In this document: positions 1 to 9,126 of the stretch, one piece after another
Layout of the letters: each line of letters begins with the position of its first letter
How positions within the stretch are numbered: position 1 is the first letter of the stretch
Assembly: GCF_023823685.1 (NCBI RefSeq)
Contig: NZ_JAMXBF010000001.1
Location: 248,001 to 312,000 of the forward strand
Direction: 5' to 3'
DNA length: 64,000 nt
Source: Pseudomonas subflava
GTDB lineage: Bacteria > Pseudomonadota > Gammaproteobacteria > Pseudomonadales > Pseudomonadaceae
The notes under the pieces: generated by a model
Databases searched by the model: none
What the model was told of the DNA's origin: nothing
The model's input: the letters and a program-made list of their open reading frames with translations, nothing else
Translations under genes and position numbers: made by a program

Positions 1-2070
1 GTCATCGACCAGTTGCTGGCCATTGCCGGCACCACCGGAATTGAGCTCCAGCAGGCGGTCGCGACCGCTGTGCAGCTCGCCCTCCAGACGCTCGCGCTCT
101 GCCTTGGCCTCGTTCAGCAGGGCCTGCCAGACGCTGTCGTCAGTGTCTTCCAGCAGGGGCAACAGGCGCGGGCCGAACTGGTGCTGCAGTGCGTTGCCGG
201 TCGGGCAGGTGCTGAGGAAGGCGTTCAGCGCCTGGTGGTACCACTGGAACAGGCGCTCCTGCGGGCTGTTCTCCAGGTACGGCACGTGCAGCTGGATGAC
301 GTGCTTCTGGCCGATGCGGTCGAGGCGGCCGATGCGCTGTTCGAGCAGGTCCGGGTGCGCCGGCAGGTCGAACAGCACCAGGTGGTGGCTGAACTGGAAG
401 TTGCGGCCCTCGGAGCCGATCTCGGAGCAGATCAGCACCTGGGCGCCGAATTCCTCGTCGGCGAAGTAGGCGGCGGCGCGGTCGCGCTCGAGGATGTTCA
501 TGCCCTCGTGGAACACCGTGGCTGGGATGCCGGAGCGCACACGCAGGGCGTCTTCCAGGTCCATCGCGGTTTCGGCGTGGGCGCAGATCACCAGCACCTT
601 CACGCGCTTGAGCATCTTCAGGGTGTCGATCAGCCAGTCCACGCGCGGGTCGAATTTCCACCAGCGGGCTTCTTCGCTACCGTCCTGTGCCTGATAGCTG
701 ACTTCCGGATACAGGTCGGCGTGCTCGCCCACCGGCAACTCCATGTATTCCACCGGGTTGGCCAGCGGGTAGGGGTGCAGTTCGCGCTCCGGGAAGCCCT
801 GCACGGCGGCGCGGGTGTTGCGGAACAGCAGGCGTCCGGTGCCATGTCGGTCGAGCAGCTCGCGGATCAGCCGCGCCGCGGCTTCGCTGTCGCCATCGGT
901 GACGGCGGCCAGCAGGGCCTCGCCCTCGGCGCCGAGGAAACGGGCGATGGTCGCGTGGCCCTGTTCGGACAGGCGGCCGTCGTCCAGCAGCTCCTGCACC
1001 GCCTCGGCCACCGGTCGGTAGTGGGCGCTCTCGGCGCGGAAGGCTTCCAGATCATGGAAGCGGTCCGGGTCGAGCAGGCGCAGGCGGGCGAAGTGGCTTT
1101 CCAGACCGAGCTGCTCGGGGGTGGCGGTGAGCAGCAGCACGCCGGGGATGATCTCGGCCAACTGCTCCACCAGGCGGTACTCGTCGCTGGCCTTTTCCGG
1201 GTGCCAGACCAGATGGTGGGCCTCGTCGACCACCAGCAGGTCCCAGCCCGCGGCGAAGGCGGCGTCCTGGGCCTTCTCGCTGTCCTTCAGCCATTCCAGC
1301 GAGACCAGCGCCAGCTGGGTGTCCTCGAAGGGGTTGCTGGCATCGCTCTCGGCGAAGCGCTCGGCGTCGTACAGGGCGACCTGCAGATTGAAGCGGCGGC
1401 GCATCTCCACCAGCCACTGGTGCTGCAGGTTCTCCGGCACCAGGATCAGCACCCGGCCGGCGCGGCCGGAGAGCAGCTGGCGGTGGATCACCAGGCCGGC
1501 CTCGATGGTCTTGCCCAGGCCCACTTCGTCGGCCAGCAGAACGCGCGGGGCGATTCGGTCAGCCACTTCGCGGGCAATGTGCAACTGGTGGGCGATGGGT
1601 TGGGCACGGGCGCCGCCCAGGCCCCAGAGGCTCGATTGCAGCAGGCGCGAGCGGTGCTCCAGGGTGTGGTAGCGCAGGGCGAACCAGTTCAGCGGGTCGA
1701 TCTGCCCGGCGAACAGGCGGTCGCTGGCCAGGCGGAACTGGATGAAGTTGGAGAGCTGGGTTTCCGGCAGGCTGTAGGGCGCGTGCTGGGCATCGAAGCC
1801 GTGGTAGACCAGCAGGCCGTCGACGTCCTCGACCTCCTGGACGGTGAGCTTCCAGCCTTCGAAGTGGGTGATCTCGTCGCCCGGGGCGAAGCGCACGCGG
1901 GTCAGCGGCGCATTGCGCAGCGAATACTGGCGGGTTTCGCCGGTGGCCGGGTAGAGCACCGTGAGCAGGCGGCCGTCGGAAGTGAGGATGGTGCCGAGAC
2001 CGAGCTCCGCCTCGCTGTCGCTGATCCAGCGTTGCCCCGGTTGATACTGCACAATGCCACTACTTGCCAT
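1..2070 (-). CDS. rapA: RapA (HepA), RNA polymerase-associated ATPase, C-terminus beyond the window
   Basis: SWI/SNF-type ATPase that binds core RNA polymerase and recycles stalled or post-termination complexes. The frame is open from ATG (complement of 2068-2070) to the window edge, 690 codons; the family is about 950-970 residues, so roughly the last quarter is missing. The N-terminus begins [20 protein letters not shown], typical of the RapA Tudor-like region. Walker A ([15 protein letters not shown]), the DEAH box (VVDEAHH), motif III (LLLTATP) and the helicase C-domain signature ([14 protein letters not shown]) are all present. Identity is secure. Confidence 0.95.
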   Translation of the reverse strand, partial: MASSGIVQYQPGQRWISDSEAELGLGTILTSDGRLLTVLYPATGETRQYSLRNAPLTRVRFAPGDEITHFEGWKLTVQEVEDVDGLLVYHGFDAQHAPYSLPETQLSNFIQFRLASDRLFAGQIDPLNWFALRYHTLEHRSRLLQSSLWGLGGARAQPIAHQLHIAREVADRIAPRVLLADEVGLGKTIEAGLVIHRQLLSGRAGRVLILVPENLQHQWLVEMRRRFNLQVALYDAERFAESDASNPFEDTQLALVSLEWLKDSEKAQDAAFAAGWDLLVVDEAHHLVWHPEKASDEYRLVEQLAEIIPGVLLLTATPEQLGLESHFARLRLLDPDRFHDLEAFRAESAHYRPVAEAVQELLDDGRLSEQGHATIARFLGAEGEALLAAVTDGDSEAAARLIRELLDRHGTGRLLFRNTRAAVQGFPERELHPYPLANPVEYMELPVGEHADLYPEVSYQAQDGSEEARWWKFDPRVDWLIDTLKMLKRVKVLVICAHAETAMDLEDALRVRSGIPATVFHEGMNILERDRAAAYFADEEFGAQVLICSEIGSEGRNFQFSHHLVLFDLPAHPDLLEQRIGRLDRIGQKHVIQLHVPYLENSPQERLFQWYHQALNAFLSTCPTGNALQHQFGPRLLPLLEDTDDSVWQALLNEAKAERERLEGELHSGRDRLLELNSGGAGNGQQLVDD

Positions 2071-2231
2071 GAAAAGCCCCAGCTGCGAAAAAAGCCGCGT
2101 ATGTTAACGGAAGGTCGCGCCCAGAGCGACGCCTGCCGCTGAATCTCTACGTGCGCAGCCTGTCCAAAGTGTAGCGGTCGTTCAAGTCGGAGAGGTTCCG
2201 GCCGACAGCAGGGTTAACCAGGGATACTCCA

Positions 2232-2531
2232 ATGCTACCGCCCATTCCTCACAGTCTGGCCCCCGTCACCGCCCAGCAGGACGTGATGAAGCCGCGCCCG
2301 GACATTCCGCCGGTCACGCCGACCAACGAGAGTGCCAACGAGAGCGAGGTGGGTCTGGACAAGCGCCACCCGCAGGAAGCCGAGGAGCTGTTGCGCGAAG
2401 AACAGCGCCGCCGCCAGCGCCGTGGCTACACCCCGGAGGAGCTGGCCGCGATGGAAGCGCACAGCCCCGAAGAGGAAAAGCTGCTCGAAGAACTGCCGCG
2501 CCAGGGCCTGTGGGTGGACGTGGAAGTCTAG
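2232..2531 (+). CDS. Conserved hypothetical protein, 99 aa, charged
   Basis: A 99-residue, strongly charged protein with a Glu/Arg-rich middle (EELLREEQRRRQRRGYTPEE) that is probably helical. It has no signal peptide or membrane segment. It sits between rapA (divergent) and the AlkB-like gene, which starts 8 bases after its stop, so the two are probably co-transcribed. Homologues are, to my recollection, sometimes misnamed aspartate-semialdehyde dehydrogenase in Pseudomonas genomes; nothing in the sequence supports that enzyme. Function unknown. Confidence 0.75.
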   Translation: MLPPIPHSLAPVTAQQDVMKPRPDIPPVTPTNESANESEVGLDKRHPQEAEELLREEQRRRQRRGYTPEELAAMEAHSPEEEKLLEELPRQGLWVDVEV

Positions 2532-2539
2532 AGCGCCCC

Positions 2540-3142
2540 GTGGACCTGTTCGCTTCCCAACCCCTCGAGTTGCCCGGCGCCGAGCTGGACTACCGCCCGC
2601 ACTGGGTCGATCCTGCTACCGCCGATGCCTGGTTTCGTCAATTGGCAGAACAAACGCCATGGGAGCAGCCGCAGCTGCTGATCCACGGCCAGCGCTTTCC
2701 GGTGCCGCGGTTATTGGCGTGGTACGGCGACCCCGAGGCGAGCTACCGCTATTCCGGCCTGCTGCATCGGCCACTGCCCTGGACGCCGCTGCTGGCCGAG
2801 ATCCGCGCCCGCGTGCAGGAGGTCGCCGGCCAGCCGCTCAACGGCGTGCTGCTCAACTATTACCGCGACGGCAACGACTCCATGGGCTGGCACAGCGATG
2901 ACGAGCCGGCGCTGGGGCCCGATCCGCTGGTCGCCTCGCTCAACCTCGGCGGGCCGCGGCGCTTCGACCTGCGGCGCAAGGGCAGTGGGCGCATCGAACA
3001 TTCGCTGCAGCTGGATAACGGATCGCTGCTGGTCATGCGCGGCGCAACGCAGCATCATTGGCAGCATCAGGTGGCGAAGACCCGCAAGCCGGTGGCGCCA
3101 CGCATCAACCTCACCTTTCGCCTGATCCGGTCCAGACCATGA
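2540..3142 (+). CDS. AlkB-like 2-oxoglutarate/Fe(II)-dependent dioxygenase
   Basis: Predicted oxidative demethylase of alkylated nucleic acid bases. The 200-residue protein carries the 2OG-Fe(II) fold signature: NYYRDGNDSMGWHSDDE contains the HxD iron ligands, and the C-terminal half has the distal His and the 2-oxoglutarate-binding Arg (HHWQHQVAKT, then PRINLTFR). The GTG at 2540 was chosen because an upstream in-frame ATG (2510) lies inside the preceding gene; GTG gives MDLFASQPLELPG, a usual start for this family. It ends in an ATGA overlap with the next small gene, implying translational coupling. Whether the substrate is DNA, RNA or protein cannot be told. Confidence 0.85.
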   Translation: MDLFASQPLELPGAELDYRPHWVDPATADAWFRQLAEQTPWEQPQLLIHGQRFPVPRLLAWYGDPEASYRYSGLLHRPLPWTPLLAEIRARVQEVAGQPLNGVLLNYYRDGNDSMGWHSDDEPALGPDPLVASLNLGGPRRFDLRRKGSGRIEHSLQLDNGSLLVMRGATQHHWQHQVAKTRKPVAPRINLTFRLIRSRP

Positions 3143-3294
3143 GTGACGACAAGCTGATCGACTTTGGCGCCGAGCGCAGCAAGCGCATACACGACCTGCA
3201 CGACAAGAAGCTGGGCGAGCTGCGCCAGGCCTTCGAGCAGGCGCTGCCGCTGCCCAAGGACAAGAAGAAGTCCAAGCCGAAGAAGAAGCGCTGA
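3139..3294 (+). CDS. Small basic protein, 51 aa, coupled to the AlkB-like gene
   Basis: Starts at the ATG overlapping the stop of the AlkB-like gene (ATGA). It encodes MSDDKLIDFGAERSKRIHDL followed by a helix and a lysine tail ending SKPKKKR. A longer in-frame ORF exists upstream, but it would lie inside the AlkB-like frame and lacks a start context. The Lys-rich tail suggests nucleic acid or polymerase contact, which is inference only. No family recognised. Confidence 0.65.
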   Translation: MSDDKLIDFGAERSKRIHDLHDKKLGELRQAFEQALPLPKDKKKSKPKKKR

Positions 3295-3337
3295 TCCCGC
3301 CTGCGGCGCCCTGTCGCGGCGCCCACCCCACCGGACA

Positions 3338-3378
3338 TTGATCCGGATCAATTCCCGCCGCCACGCCTCCTCTAATCT
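3338..3378 (+). promoter_or_regulatory. ANR/FNR box and -10 element (class II promoter) of ccoM
   Basis: TTGATCCGGATCAA at 3338-3351 is a perfect match to the ANR/FNR consensus TTGAT-N4-ATCAA. A -10-like TAATCT lies at 3373-3378. An activator centred at -41.5 would place the transcription start near 3386, which fits that -10. This is the textbook arrangement of an oxygen-controlled promoter, 66 bases upstream of the ccoM ATG. Confidence 0.85.
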
Positions 3379-3416
3379 GAACCCATCAAAACAGGGTGCA
3401 GCACAAGGAGGCAGCC

Positions 3417-3548
3417 ATGTTCATCGACACAGTAGTTCTCGCCGGTATCGGTACGGTCGCGCTGATGGTCGCCTTCTTCGGCGGCGTCGGTCTCTTCATC
3501 TGGAAGGATTCGCACAAGAAGGCCAAGGCGACAGCCAAGGCCGAGTGA
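3417..3548 (+). CDS. ccoM: CcoM-like small subunit of cbb3 cytochrome oxidase, 43 aa
   Basis: A 43-residue single-span membrane peptide: MFIDTVVLAGIGTVALMVAF, then FFGGVGLFIWKDSHKK and a basic tail. It resembles CcoM, the short extra subunit first seen in the P. stutzeri cbb3 oxidase structure, in the N-terminal MF(x)D, the hydrophobic span and the FxWKDS exit motif. A strong ribosome binding site (AGGAGG, 3404-3409) precedes the ATG. It is far from any ccoNOQP genes in this window, and it has its own ANR box and terminator, so it is an independently transcribed oxygen-regulated micro-gene. The assignment rests on remembered similarity. Confidence 0.75.
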   Translation: MFIDTVVLAGIGTVALMVAFFGGVGLFIWKDSHKKAKATAKAE

Positions 3549-3579
3549 TCCCTCCGAAACAGTGCACGCAAGGCATTTG

Positions 3580-3605
3580 GGGCGACTTCGGTCGCCCATT
3601 TTTTT
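3580..3605 (+). terminator. Rho-independent terminator of ccoM
   Basis: Seven-base-pair stem GGGCGAC / GTCGCCC with a UUCG tetraloop (3580-3597), followed by a run of T from 3599 to 3605. It lies 31 bases after the ccoM stop. Confidence 0.9.
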
Positions 3606-3612
3606 GCCCGCA

Positions 3613-3640
3613 TAAAAAGAGGCCCGCACATGGCGGGCCT
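3613..3640 (-). terminator. Rho-independent terminator of the abrB-like/tct transcript
   Basis: On the minus strand AGGCCCGC - CATGT - GCGGGCCT (complement of 3620-3640) is followed by C and a T run (complement of 3613-3618). It lies just past the stop of the AbrB-like gene and faces the ccoM terminator. Confidence 0.85.
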
Positions 3641-3650
3641 AAACGTGGGT

Positions 3651-4667
3651 TCAGCGTCGTCGCTGCCAGAGGCGGAAGGTCGGCTCGGCGAGGAACAGCA
3701 CGCACATCAGCCGCAGTACCTGCAGCCCGGTGATCAGCGGCACCGACAGGGCCAGCGCCTCGGCGGTCAGGCTCAGCTCGGCGATGCCGCCGGGCATCAT
3801 GCCCAGCATCAGCGAGCGCGGATCGAGCGCCCCGAGCCAGCTCAGGCCCTCGGCGGCCAGGGCGGCGGCCAGCATCGCCAGCGCGGTGGCCAGCACCACC
3901 AGGGCGACGAAGCGCGGCGCGCCGCGGAAGAAATCCCGGCTGAAGTGGCAGCCCAGGGCGCTGCCGATCAGCCATTGACCCAGCTCGCTGGTGCCCGCCG
4001 GCAGGCTCGGTGAGCGCTCGAGCAGCACCACGGCCGCGGCGCTGAACAGCAGCGGGCCGAGCAGCCAGGGGTTCGGCTGGCGCAGGCGCTGCCAGAGCAG
4101 GGCGAACAGCGCGCCGCCGATCAGCAGCGCGGCCAGCAGTGGCAGGTCGCTCGCGCCGGCGCTGTGAGCCAGGGTGGGCGGTACGTCCAGCCACCACTGG
4201 AACAGCGCCGGCACGCAGAGCACCACCAGGAGCAGGCGCAGGCTCTGGGCGGCGGCCACCTGGCCGGGATTGGCGCCGTTGCGCAGGCCCAGGTTGACCA
4301 TTTCACTGGCGCCGCCGGGCATGCTGGCGAAGAAGGCGGTGGCTCGGTCATGGCCGCTGCTGCGCAGCAGCGCGATGCCGATCAGGCAGGTCAGGCTGGT
4401 GAGCAGGGCGCCGGCCATGAGCAGGCCGGCATGGGCGGCGACCTGCTCGACCACGGCCGGGCTGAAGTGCAATCCGATGCCGGTACCGACCAGCCACTGC
4501 CCGGTCTTGCGGCCACCGGGCACTTCACGCAGATCGAGTCCGGCCAGGCAGCGCAGCAGGATCACCGCCAGCAACGAGCCGACCATCCACGGCAGCGGCC
4601 AGCCGATCAGGCTGGCCAGGTAGCCGCCGGCGGCGCCGACGACCGGGGTGAGCAGCCAGTTAGGCAT
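3651..4667 (-). CDS. AbrB-family membrane protein (putative transporter/regulator)
   Basis: A 338-residue integral membrane protein of the AbrB duplication family (often misnamed ammonia monooxygenase). It contains two homologous halves, each with a G-W-L-P-W-M / G-x-x-L-G-x-H-F pattern: SLIGWPLPWMVGSL and TGIGLHF in the first half, LGQWLIGSALGCHF in the second. It has about ten hydrophobic segments. The start codon lies inside the end of tctA (8-base overlap), so it is the last gene of the tctCBA transcript and is followed by a terminator. Its function in tricarboxylate uptake is unknown; co-transcription is the only hint. Confidence 0.85.
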   Translation of the reverse strand: MPNWLLTPVVGAAGGYLASLIGWPLPWMVGSLLAVILLRCLAGLDLREVPGGRKTGQWLVGTGIGLHFSPAVVEQVAAHAGLLMAGALLTSLTCLIGIALLRSSGHDRATAFFASMPGGASEMVNLGLRNGANPGQVAAAQSLRLLLVVLCVPALFQWWLDVPPTLAHSAGASDLPLLAALLIGGALFALLWQRLRQPNPWLLGPLLFSAAAVVLLERSPSLPAGTSELGQWLIGSALGCHFSRDFFRGAPRFVALVVLATALAMLAAALAAEGLSWLGALDPRSLMLGMMPGGIAELSLTAEALALSVPLITGLQVLRLMCVLFLAEPTFRLWQRRR

Positions 4668-6168
4668 GGGCCGCCTGCGGGCGCCGGCGATTGCGCCACC
4701 AGCGCAGGCCCGGCAGGGCCAGCATCAGCGCGGCCAGCGCCCACAGCACCAGGCTGATCGGGCTGGACCAGAGGATGCCCAGCTCGCCGTTGGAGATGGA
4801 CAGGGCGCGGCGCAGGTTGTCCTCCATCAGTTCGCCGAGGACGAAGCCGAGGATCAGTGCAGACAGCGGGAAGTCCGTCTTGCGCAGCAGGTAGCCGAAC
4901 ACGCCGAGGCCGATCATCAGCACCAGGTCGAAGGTGGTGCTGTGCACCGCATACACCCCGACCAGGCTGACGATGATGATGGCCGGCACCAGCACCCAGT
5001 TGGGCACGCTGAGCATGCGCGAGAACAGGCCGACCAGCGGGATGTTCATCACCAGCAGGATGATGTTGCCGATGAACAGCGAGGCGATCAGGCCCCACAC
5101 CACGTCCGGCTGCTGCTCGAACAGCAGCGGGCCGGGAGTGATGTTGTACAGGGTCAACGCGCCGATCATCACTGCGGTGGTGCCGGAGCCCGGCACGCCG
5201 AGGGTCAGCATGGGGATCAGCGAGCCGCAGGCCGAGGCGTTGTTGGCCGCTTCCGGGGCGGCCAGGCCGCGCAGGTCGCCCTCGCCGAAGCGGCCCTTGG
5301 CGCCGGCAAGGCGCTTCTCGGTCATGTAGGTCATGGCGCTGGCGATGGTTGCGCCGGCACCGGGCAGGGTGCCGATGACGAAGCCGGTGAGGGCGCTGCG
5401 CACCGCGGTCCAGCCGACCGAGCAGAATTCCTTGAAGTTGAACAGCAGGCGGCCGCTGGCCTTGATCGCCTGCTGGCCGGTGGCGGTCTTCTCCAGCATC
5501 AGCAGGATCTCGCTGACGCTGAACAGGCCGATCACCACGATGACGAACTGGATGCCGTCGGACAGGCTGACGCTGTCGAAGGTGAAGCGGTACACGCCGG
5601 TGGTGGCGTCCACGCCGACGGTGGCCAGGGCCAGGCCCATCAGCGCCGCCATCAGCGTCTTGACCGGTTTGTCGCCGACCATGCCGCCCAGGCAGGTGAT
5701 GGCGAACACCATCAGCACGAAGTACTCGGCCGGGCCGAAGGCCACCGCCCATTTCGCCAGCAGCGGCGCGAACAGCACCACGCCGATGGTGGCGATGGTG
5801 CTGCCGATGAAGGAGCACACGGCGGACAGCGACAGGGCGATGCCGGCCTTGCCCTGGCGGGCCAGCGGGTAGCCGTCGAGGGAGGTCATGATCGCCGCGG
5901 CGTCGCCCGGCACGTTGAGCAGGATGGCGGAGATGCGCCCGCCGTATTCGCAGCCGAGGTACACGGCGGCCAGCAGGATCAGAGCGGTCTCTGGCGGCAG
6001 CCCGAGGGCGAAAGCCAGCGGCAGCAGCAGCGCCACGCCGTTGATGGGGCCGAGGCCCGGCAGCATGCCGACGATGGTGCCGACGAACGCGCCGAACAGG
6101 GCCATCAGCAGGTTGACCGGGCGCAGGGCGACATCGAAGCCCTGGGCGAGGAAATTCAAGGTTTCCAT
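4660..6168 (-). CDS. tctA: TctA, large membrane subunit of the tripartite tricarboxylate transporter
   Basis: The 502-residue large permease of the TTT system, which takes up citrate-like tricarboxylates using periplasmic TctC. About twelve membrane segments; the family's internal repeat shows as MLPGLGPINGVALLLPL near residue 35 and GTLPGAGATIASAMTY in the second half, both carrying the substrate-site motif G-x-L-P-G-x-G. ATG with five bases between it and the tctB stop. It overlaps the downstream AbrB-like gene. Full length for the family. Confidence 0.95.
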   Translation of the reverse strand: METLNFLAQGFDVALRPVNLLMALFGAFVGTIVGMLPGLGPINGVALLLPLAFALGLPPETALILLAAVYLGCEYGGRISAILLNVPGDAAAIMTSLDGYPLARQGKAGIALSLSAVCSFIGSTIATIGVVLFAPLLAKWAVAFGPAEYFVLMVFAITCLGGMVGDKPVKTLMAALMGLALATVGVDATTGVYRFTFDSVSLSDGIQFVIVVIGLFSVSEILLMLEKTATGQQAIKASGRLLFNFKEFCSVGWTAVRSALTGFVIGTLPGAGATIASAMTYMTEKRLAGAKGRFGEGDLRGLAAPEAANNASACGSLIPMLTLGVPGSGTTAVMIGALTLYNITPGPLLFEQQPDVVWGLIASLFIGNIILLVMNIPLVGLFSRMLSVPNWVLVPAIIIVSLVGVYAVHSTTFDLVLMIGLGVFGYLLRKTDFPLSALILGFVLGELMEDNLRRALSISNGELGILWSSPISLVLWALAALMLALPGLRWWRNRRRPQAAHA

Positions 6169-6172
6169 GTCG

Positions 6173-6613
6173 TTACTCCACCAGGAAAGTGAGGACGCCC
6201 AGCGGCAGCGGCACGTCGAGCAGAAGGTCGAACAGCACGTACAGCAGCACGCCCATCAACACCCCGGAAATGGCGCAGGCCAGCGGCCGGCCGCCGAATA
6301 GCAGGCCGAGGACGGCCGCGGCCAGGGCGGTGCTGAGCACGAAGCCGAGCGGTTCGAAGAGCAGGGCATACGCCAGCAGGACCAGCACGCAGAGCAGGGC
6401 GCGCAAGCTCTGGTGGCGGCTCAGCAGGTGCTCGAGGTGGCTGGGTCGCAGGATCAGCCACAGGGAACCGGCGGCCATCAGTGCCAGCAGCAGCAGCGGG
6501 TAGGCGCGCGGGCCGACCGGGTCGTAGGAAAAGGGTGCCTGGAAACCCCAGGCGATGACGGCCAGTCCGGCGCACAGCAGCAGCCAGACCGCGCCGAACA
6601 GGCGGTCGTACAT
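6173..6613 (-). CDS. tctB: TctB, small membrane subunit of the tripartite tricarboxylate transporter
   Basis: A 146-residue protein with four hydrophobic segments, the usual size and topology of TctB. The start chosen is ATG at the complement of 6611-6613 (MYDRLFGAVW), preceded by GAGGA at good distance; an in-frame start 30 codons upstream would add a low-complexity Ser/Arg stretch and is unlikely. It lies between tctC and tctA, with TctA starting five bases later. Confidence 0.92.
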   Translation of the reverse strand: MYDRLFGAVWLLLCAGLAVIAWGFQAPFSYDPVGPRAYPLLLLALMAAGSLWLILRPSHLEHLLSRHQSLRALLCVLVLLAYALLFEPLGFVLSTALAAAVLGLLFGGRPLACAISGVLMGVLLYVLFDLLLDVPLPLGVLTFLVE

Positions 6614-6755
6614 GATGGAAGTCCTCGAAGATGGGGCGGGAAGCGTCGCGGTCGACGGAAAGGCAAGGCGGGAGGCGGCGAGGCGAGGGAGTCGATCAAT
6701 CAACTACCGAGCCGAGCCGCCTGCCAACAGCGCCTTGCCTGGCCCTGCAACTTCC

Positions 6756-7733
6756 CTATTGCATCAGGCCGAATTCGCCGGCCAGCGCCTTGTACTCCTG
6801 CACCTGCTTGAGCACGAAGGCCTTCAGTTCGTCGCCGGTCATGCTCAGGGGGAACAGGTCGCGCTGCTCGCGCAGCTTGGCGAACTCGGGGCTGGCCAGC
6901 AGGGTGTCGAACTGGGCCTTCCACCAGGCGAAGTCCTCGTCGCTGACCTCCGGGCCCATGTAGAAGCCGCGGATCACCGGCCAGCTGATGTCGTAACCCT
7001 GCTCCTTGGCCGTCGGCAGGTTGGCCAGCTTGCCCGGCAGGCGCTCGTCGGAGAGCACCGCCAGCACGCGGATCTTGCCGGCCGCCAGCTGCGGAGTGAC
7101 CTCGCCCAGGCCGCTCGAGGTGACCTGCACGTGGCCGCCGAGCATCGCGGTGAGGGTTTCGCCGCCGCCTTCGAAGGCCACGTAGCGCAGCTTCTGCGGC
7201 TGGATGCCGGCGGCGCGGGCGATCAGCGCGGTCTGCATCCAGTCCTGGCCGCCGATGGTGGCGCCGGCGCCGAAGACGATCTTGCCCGGCTCCTTCTTCA
7301 GCGCCTGCACCAGGTCGTCGAGGGTCTGGTAGGGTGAGTCGGCGCGCACGCTGATGGCGCCGTAGTCGGTGCCGATGCCGGCCAGCCAGCGCACGGCGTT
7401 CTCGTCGTAGCGGCCGAACTTGCCCTGGGCCAGGTTGAGCAGCGAGCCGGAGGAGAAGGCGGTGATGGTGCCGGCTTCCTTCGGGCGCTGGGCGACCACG
7501 GCGTTGTAGGCCACCGCGCCGACGCCACCGGGCATGTAGGTGACGCGCATCGGTGCCTCGAGCAGGCCGCTGTCTTTCAGGCCGCTCTGGGCCAGTTTGC
7601 AGGTCAGGTCGAAACCGCCGCCGGGCTTGGCCGGGGCGATGCACTCGGGGCGCTTGGGCTCGGCCAGCAGTTGGCTGGAAAGGGCCAGGGTGGCGCACGC
7701 CAGGGCGATACGGGACAGGGCTGTCTTCATCAT
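6756..7733 (-). CDS. tctC: TctC, periplasmic tricarboxylate-binding protein (Bug family)
   Basis: A 325-residue substrate-binding protein with a Sec signal peptide (MMKTALSRIALACATLALSS, cleavage near LLA-EP). The Bug/TctC fold is shown by KPGGGFDLTCKLAQ and by VTYMPGGVGAVAYNAV, the loop that coordinates the carboxylate through backbone and water. AGGAG precedes the start. The gap to tctB is about 140 bases. It is the extracytoplasmic receptor for TctAB. Confidence 0.95.
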   Translation of the reverse strand: MMKTALSRIALACATLALSSQLLAEPKRPECIAPAKPGGGFDLTCKLAQSGLKDSGLLEAPMRVTYMPGGVGAVAYNAVVAQRPKEAGTITAFSSGSLLNLAQGKFGRYDENAVRWLAGIGTDYGAISVRADSPYQTLDDLVQALKKEPGKIVFGAGATIGGQDWMQTALIARAAGIQPQKLRYVAFEGGGETLTAMLGGHVQVTSSGLGEVTPQLAAGKIRVLAVLSDERLPGKLANLPTAKEQGYDISWPVIRGFYMGPEVSDEDFAWWKAQFDTLLASPEFAKLREQRDLFPLSMTGDELKAFVLKQVQEYKALAGEFGLMQ

Positions 7734-7760
7734 CTTTCTCCTGTGGAGTTTTATTGTGGC

Positions 7761-9011
7761 TTACCAGATGGGCAGGGCGTAGCCGACGATCACGCGGTTC
7801 TCGTCCGCGTCGCGGGCGAAGCTGGAGCGGAAGCTGGCATTGCGCAGGCGTACGTAGAGGTCTTCGAGCGGGCCGCTCTGCACCACGTACTTGAACTCGA
7901 TGTCGCGTTCCCACTCGCGGCCTTCTTCCGTGCTGCCGGCCACTTCGGCGTTGTCGCCCTTGATGTAGCGGGTCATGAAGCTCAGGCCGGGTACGCCGAG
8001 AGTGGCGAAGTCGAAGTCGTAGCGGGCCTGCCAGGAGCGCTCCTCGGCGTTGGCGAAGTCGTTAATCTGCACGAAGTTGACCAGGAAGGGATCGCTGCCA
8101 TCGACGTAGGCGAAGCCGGTATCGCCTTCCATCTGCTGGTAGCCGAGGCCGACCTTGTGGCCGCTGTGGGCATAGGTAACTAGGCCGTTCCAGGCGCGGT
8201 TGTCGACCTCGCCGGCCCTGGCGGAGCCGCTGTCGTCGCTGACCGACAGGCGCAGGTCGGCGCTCAGCGTGCCGCCGCCCAGCGGCTGGCTGGCCAGCAG
8301 GCCGAGGAAGTGCTGGCGGTAGATGTCTTCGACGTCGGCGTAGTAGTAGCGCGCCGTCATGCCCTTGGCGAAGGTCCAGTCGAGGCCGGCCAGGTCCATG
8401 TGCTCGGCCGTCACGCCGCCGGCGAAGCGGCCGTTCTTGCTGTTGAGGATCAGGTCTTCGGAGTTGGTCGAGGCGCGGTCGATCACCTTGTCCAGGCGCC
8501 CGCCGGTGAAGCTCAGGTTCTCTATCTCGCTGGAAGTCAGCAGACCGCCCTCGAACACCTGGGGCAGCAGGCGGCTGTCGCTGGCCTTGGCCACCGGCAG
8601 CTCGGGGATGTGCGAGCCGTAGCGGAATTCGGTTTCCGATACCTTGACCTTGGCGATCAGGCCCAGGCGGCCGAAAGTATCCGGGGTGCCGCCGTCGTCC
8701 TGCACCGGCAGCAGGTCGGTGCCGGCGCGGCCCTTGCCGGAGTCGAGCTTGACGCCAAGCTGGCCGAGGGCGTCGAGGCCGAAGCCGACAGTGCCTTCGG
8801 TGTAGCCGGAGCGGACGTCGAGCAGGAGGCCCTGGCCCCATTCCTCGCGCTTGTTTTGGCCATCGCCTTCACGGAAGTCGCGATTCAGGTAGATGTTGGT
8901 AGCGGTAAGGGTGGCGCTGCTGTCTTCGAGGAAGGCGGCGTGGCCGGCCGTGGCGGCAGAGCTGACGAGAATGGCCAGGGCGAGGCGGGTCGCAGGCAGT
9001 GCGATGCGCAT
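7761..9011 (-). CDS. opdH: OprD-family outer membrane porin, OpdH-like (tricarboxylate-specific)
   Basis: A 416-residue OprD-type 18-strand porin. The start is the ATG at the complement of 9009-9011, giving MRIALPATRLALAILVSSAA with cleavage after GHA. An in-frame upstream extension lacks a signal peptide at its N-terminus and was rejected. Family features include FLEDSSATLTATNIYLNRDF at the mature N-terminus and a C-terminal YALPIW ending in an aromatic residue for BAM recognition. First gene of the operon with tctCBA and divergent from tctDE, matching the P. aeruginosa opdH locus, whose porin takes up cis-aconitate and related acids. Confidence 0.9.
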   Translation of the reverse strand: MRIALPATRLALAILVSSAATAGHAAFLEDSSATLTATNIYLNRDFREGDGQNKREEWGQGLLLDVRSGYTEGTVGFGLDALGQLGVKLDSGKGRAGTDLLPVQDDGGTPDTFGRLGLIAKVKVSETEFRYGSHIPELPVAKASDSRLLPQVFEGGLLTSSEIENLSFTGGRLDKVIDRASTNSEDLILNSKNGRFAGGVTAEHMDLAGLDWTFAKGMTARYYYADVEDIYRQHFLGLLASQPLGGGTLSADLRLSVSDDSGSARAGEVDNRAWNGLVTYAHSGHKVGLGYQQMEGDTGFAYVDGSDPFLVNFVQINDFANAEERSWQARYDFDFATLGVPGLSFMTRYIKGDNAEVAGSTEEGREWERDIEFKYVVQSGPLEDLYVRLRNASFRSSFARDADENRVIVGYALPIW

Positions 9012-9126
9012 GCGGGGTGGTCTCCAATTGTTGTTCTTGTCACACCGGGGCAACCACGCTCCCGGCGTTTTACGGGTGGATCGAGCCACCCTGTCCGCGA
9101 TCCTAGGAGTCGAAGCTTTCGCCAGC

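Noticed and set aside
13..2142. Long plus-strand open frame of 709 codons
   Set aside because: It is the antisense shadow of rapA; composition (Gln/Val/Leu/His-rich) is not protein-like and the minus frame has all RapA motifs.
4648..6192. 514-codon plus-strand open frame
   Set aside because: Antisense shadow of tctA; low-complexity His/Gln/Ala-rich translation.
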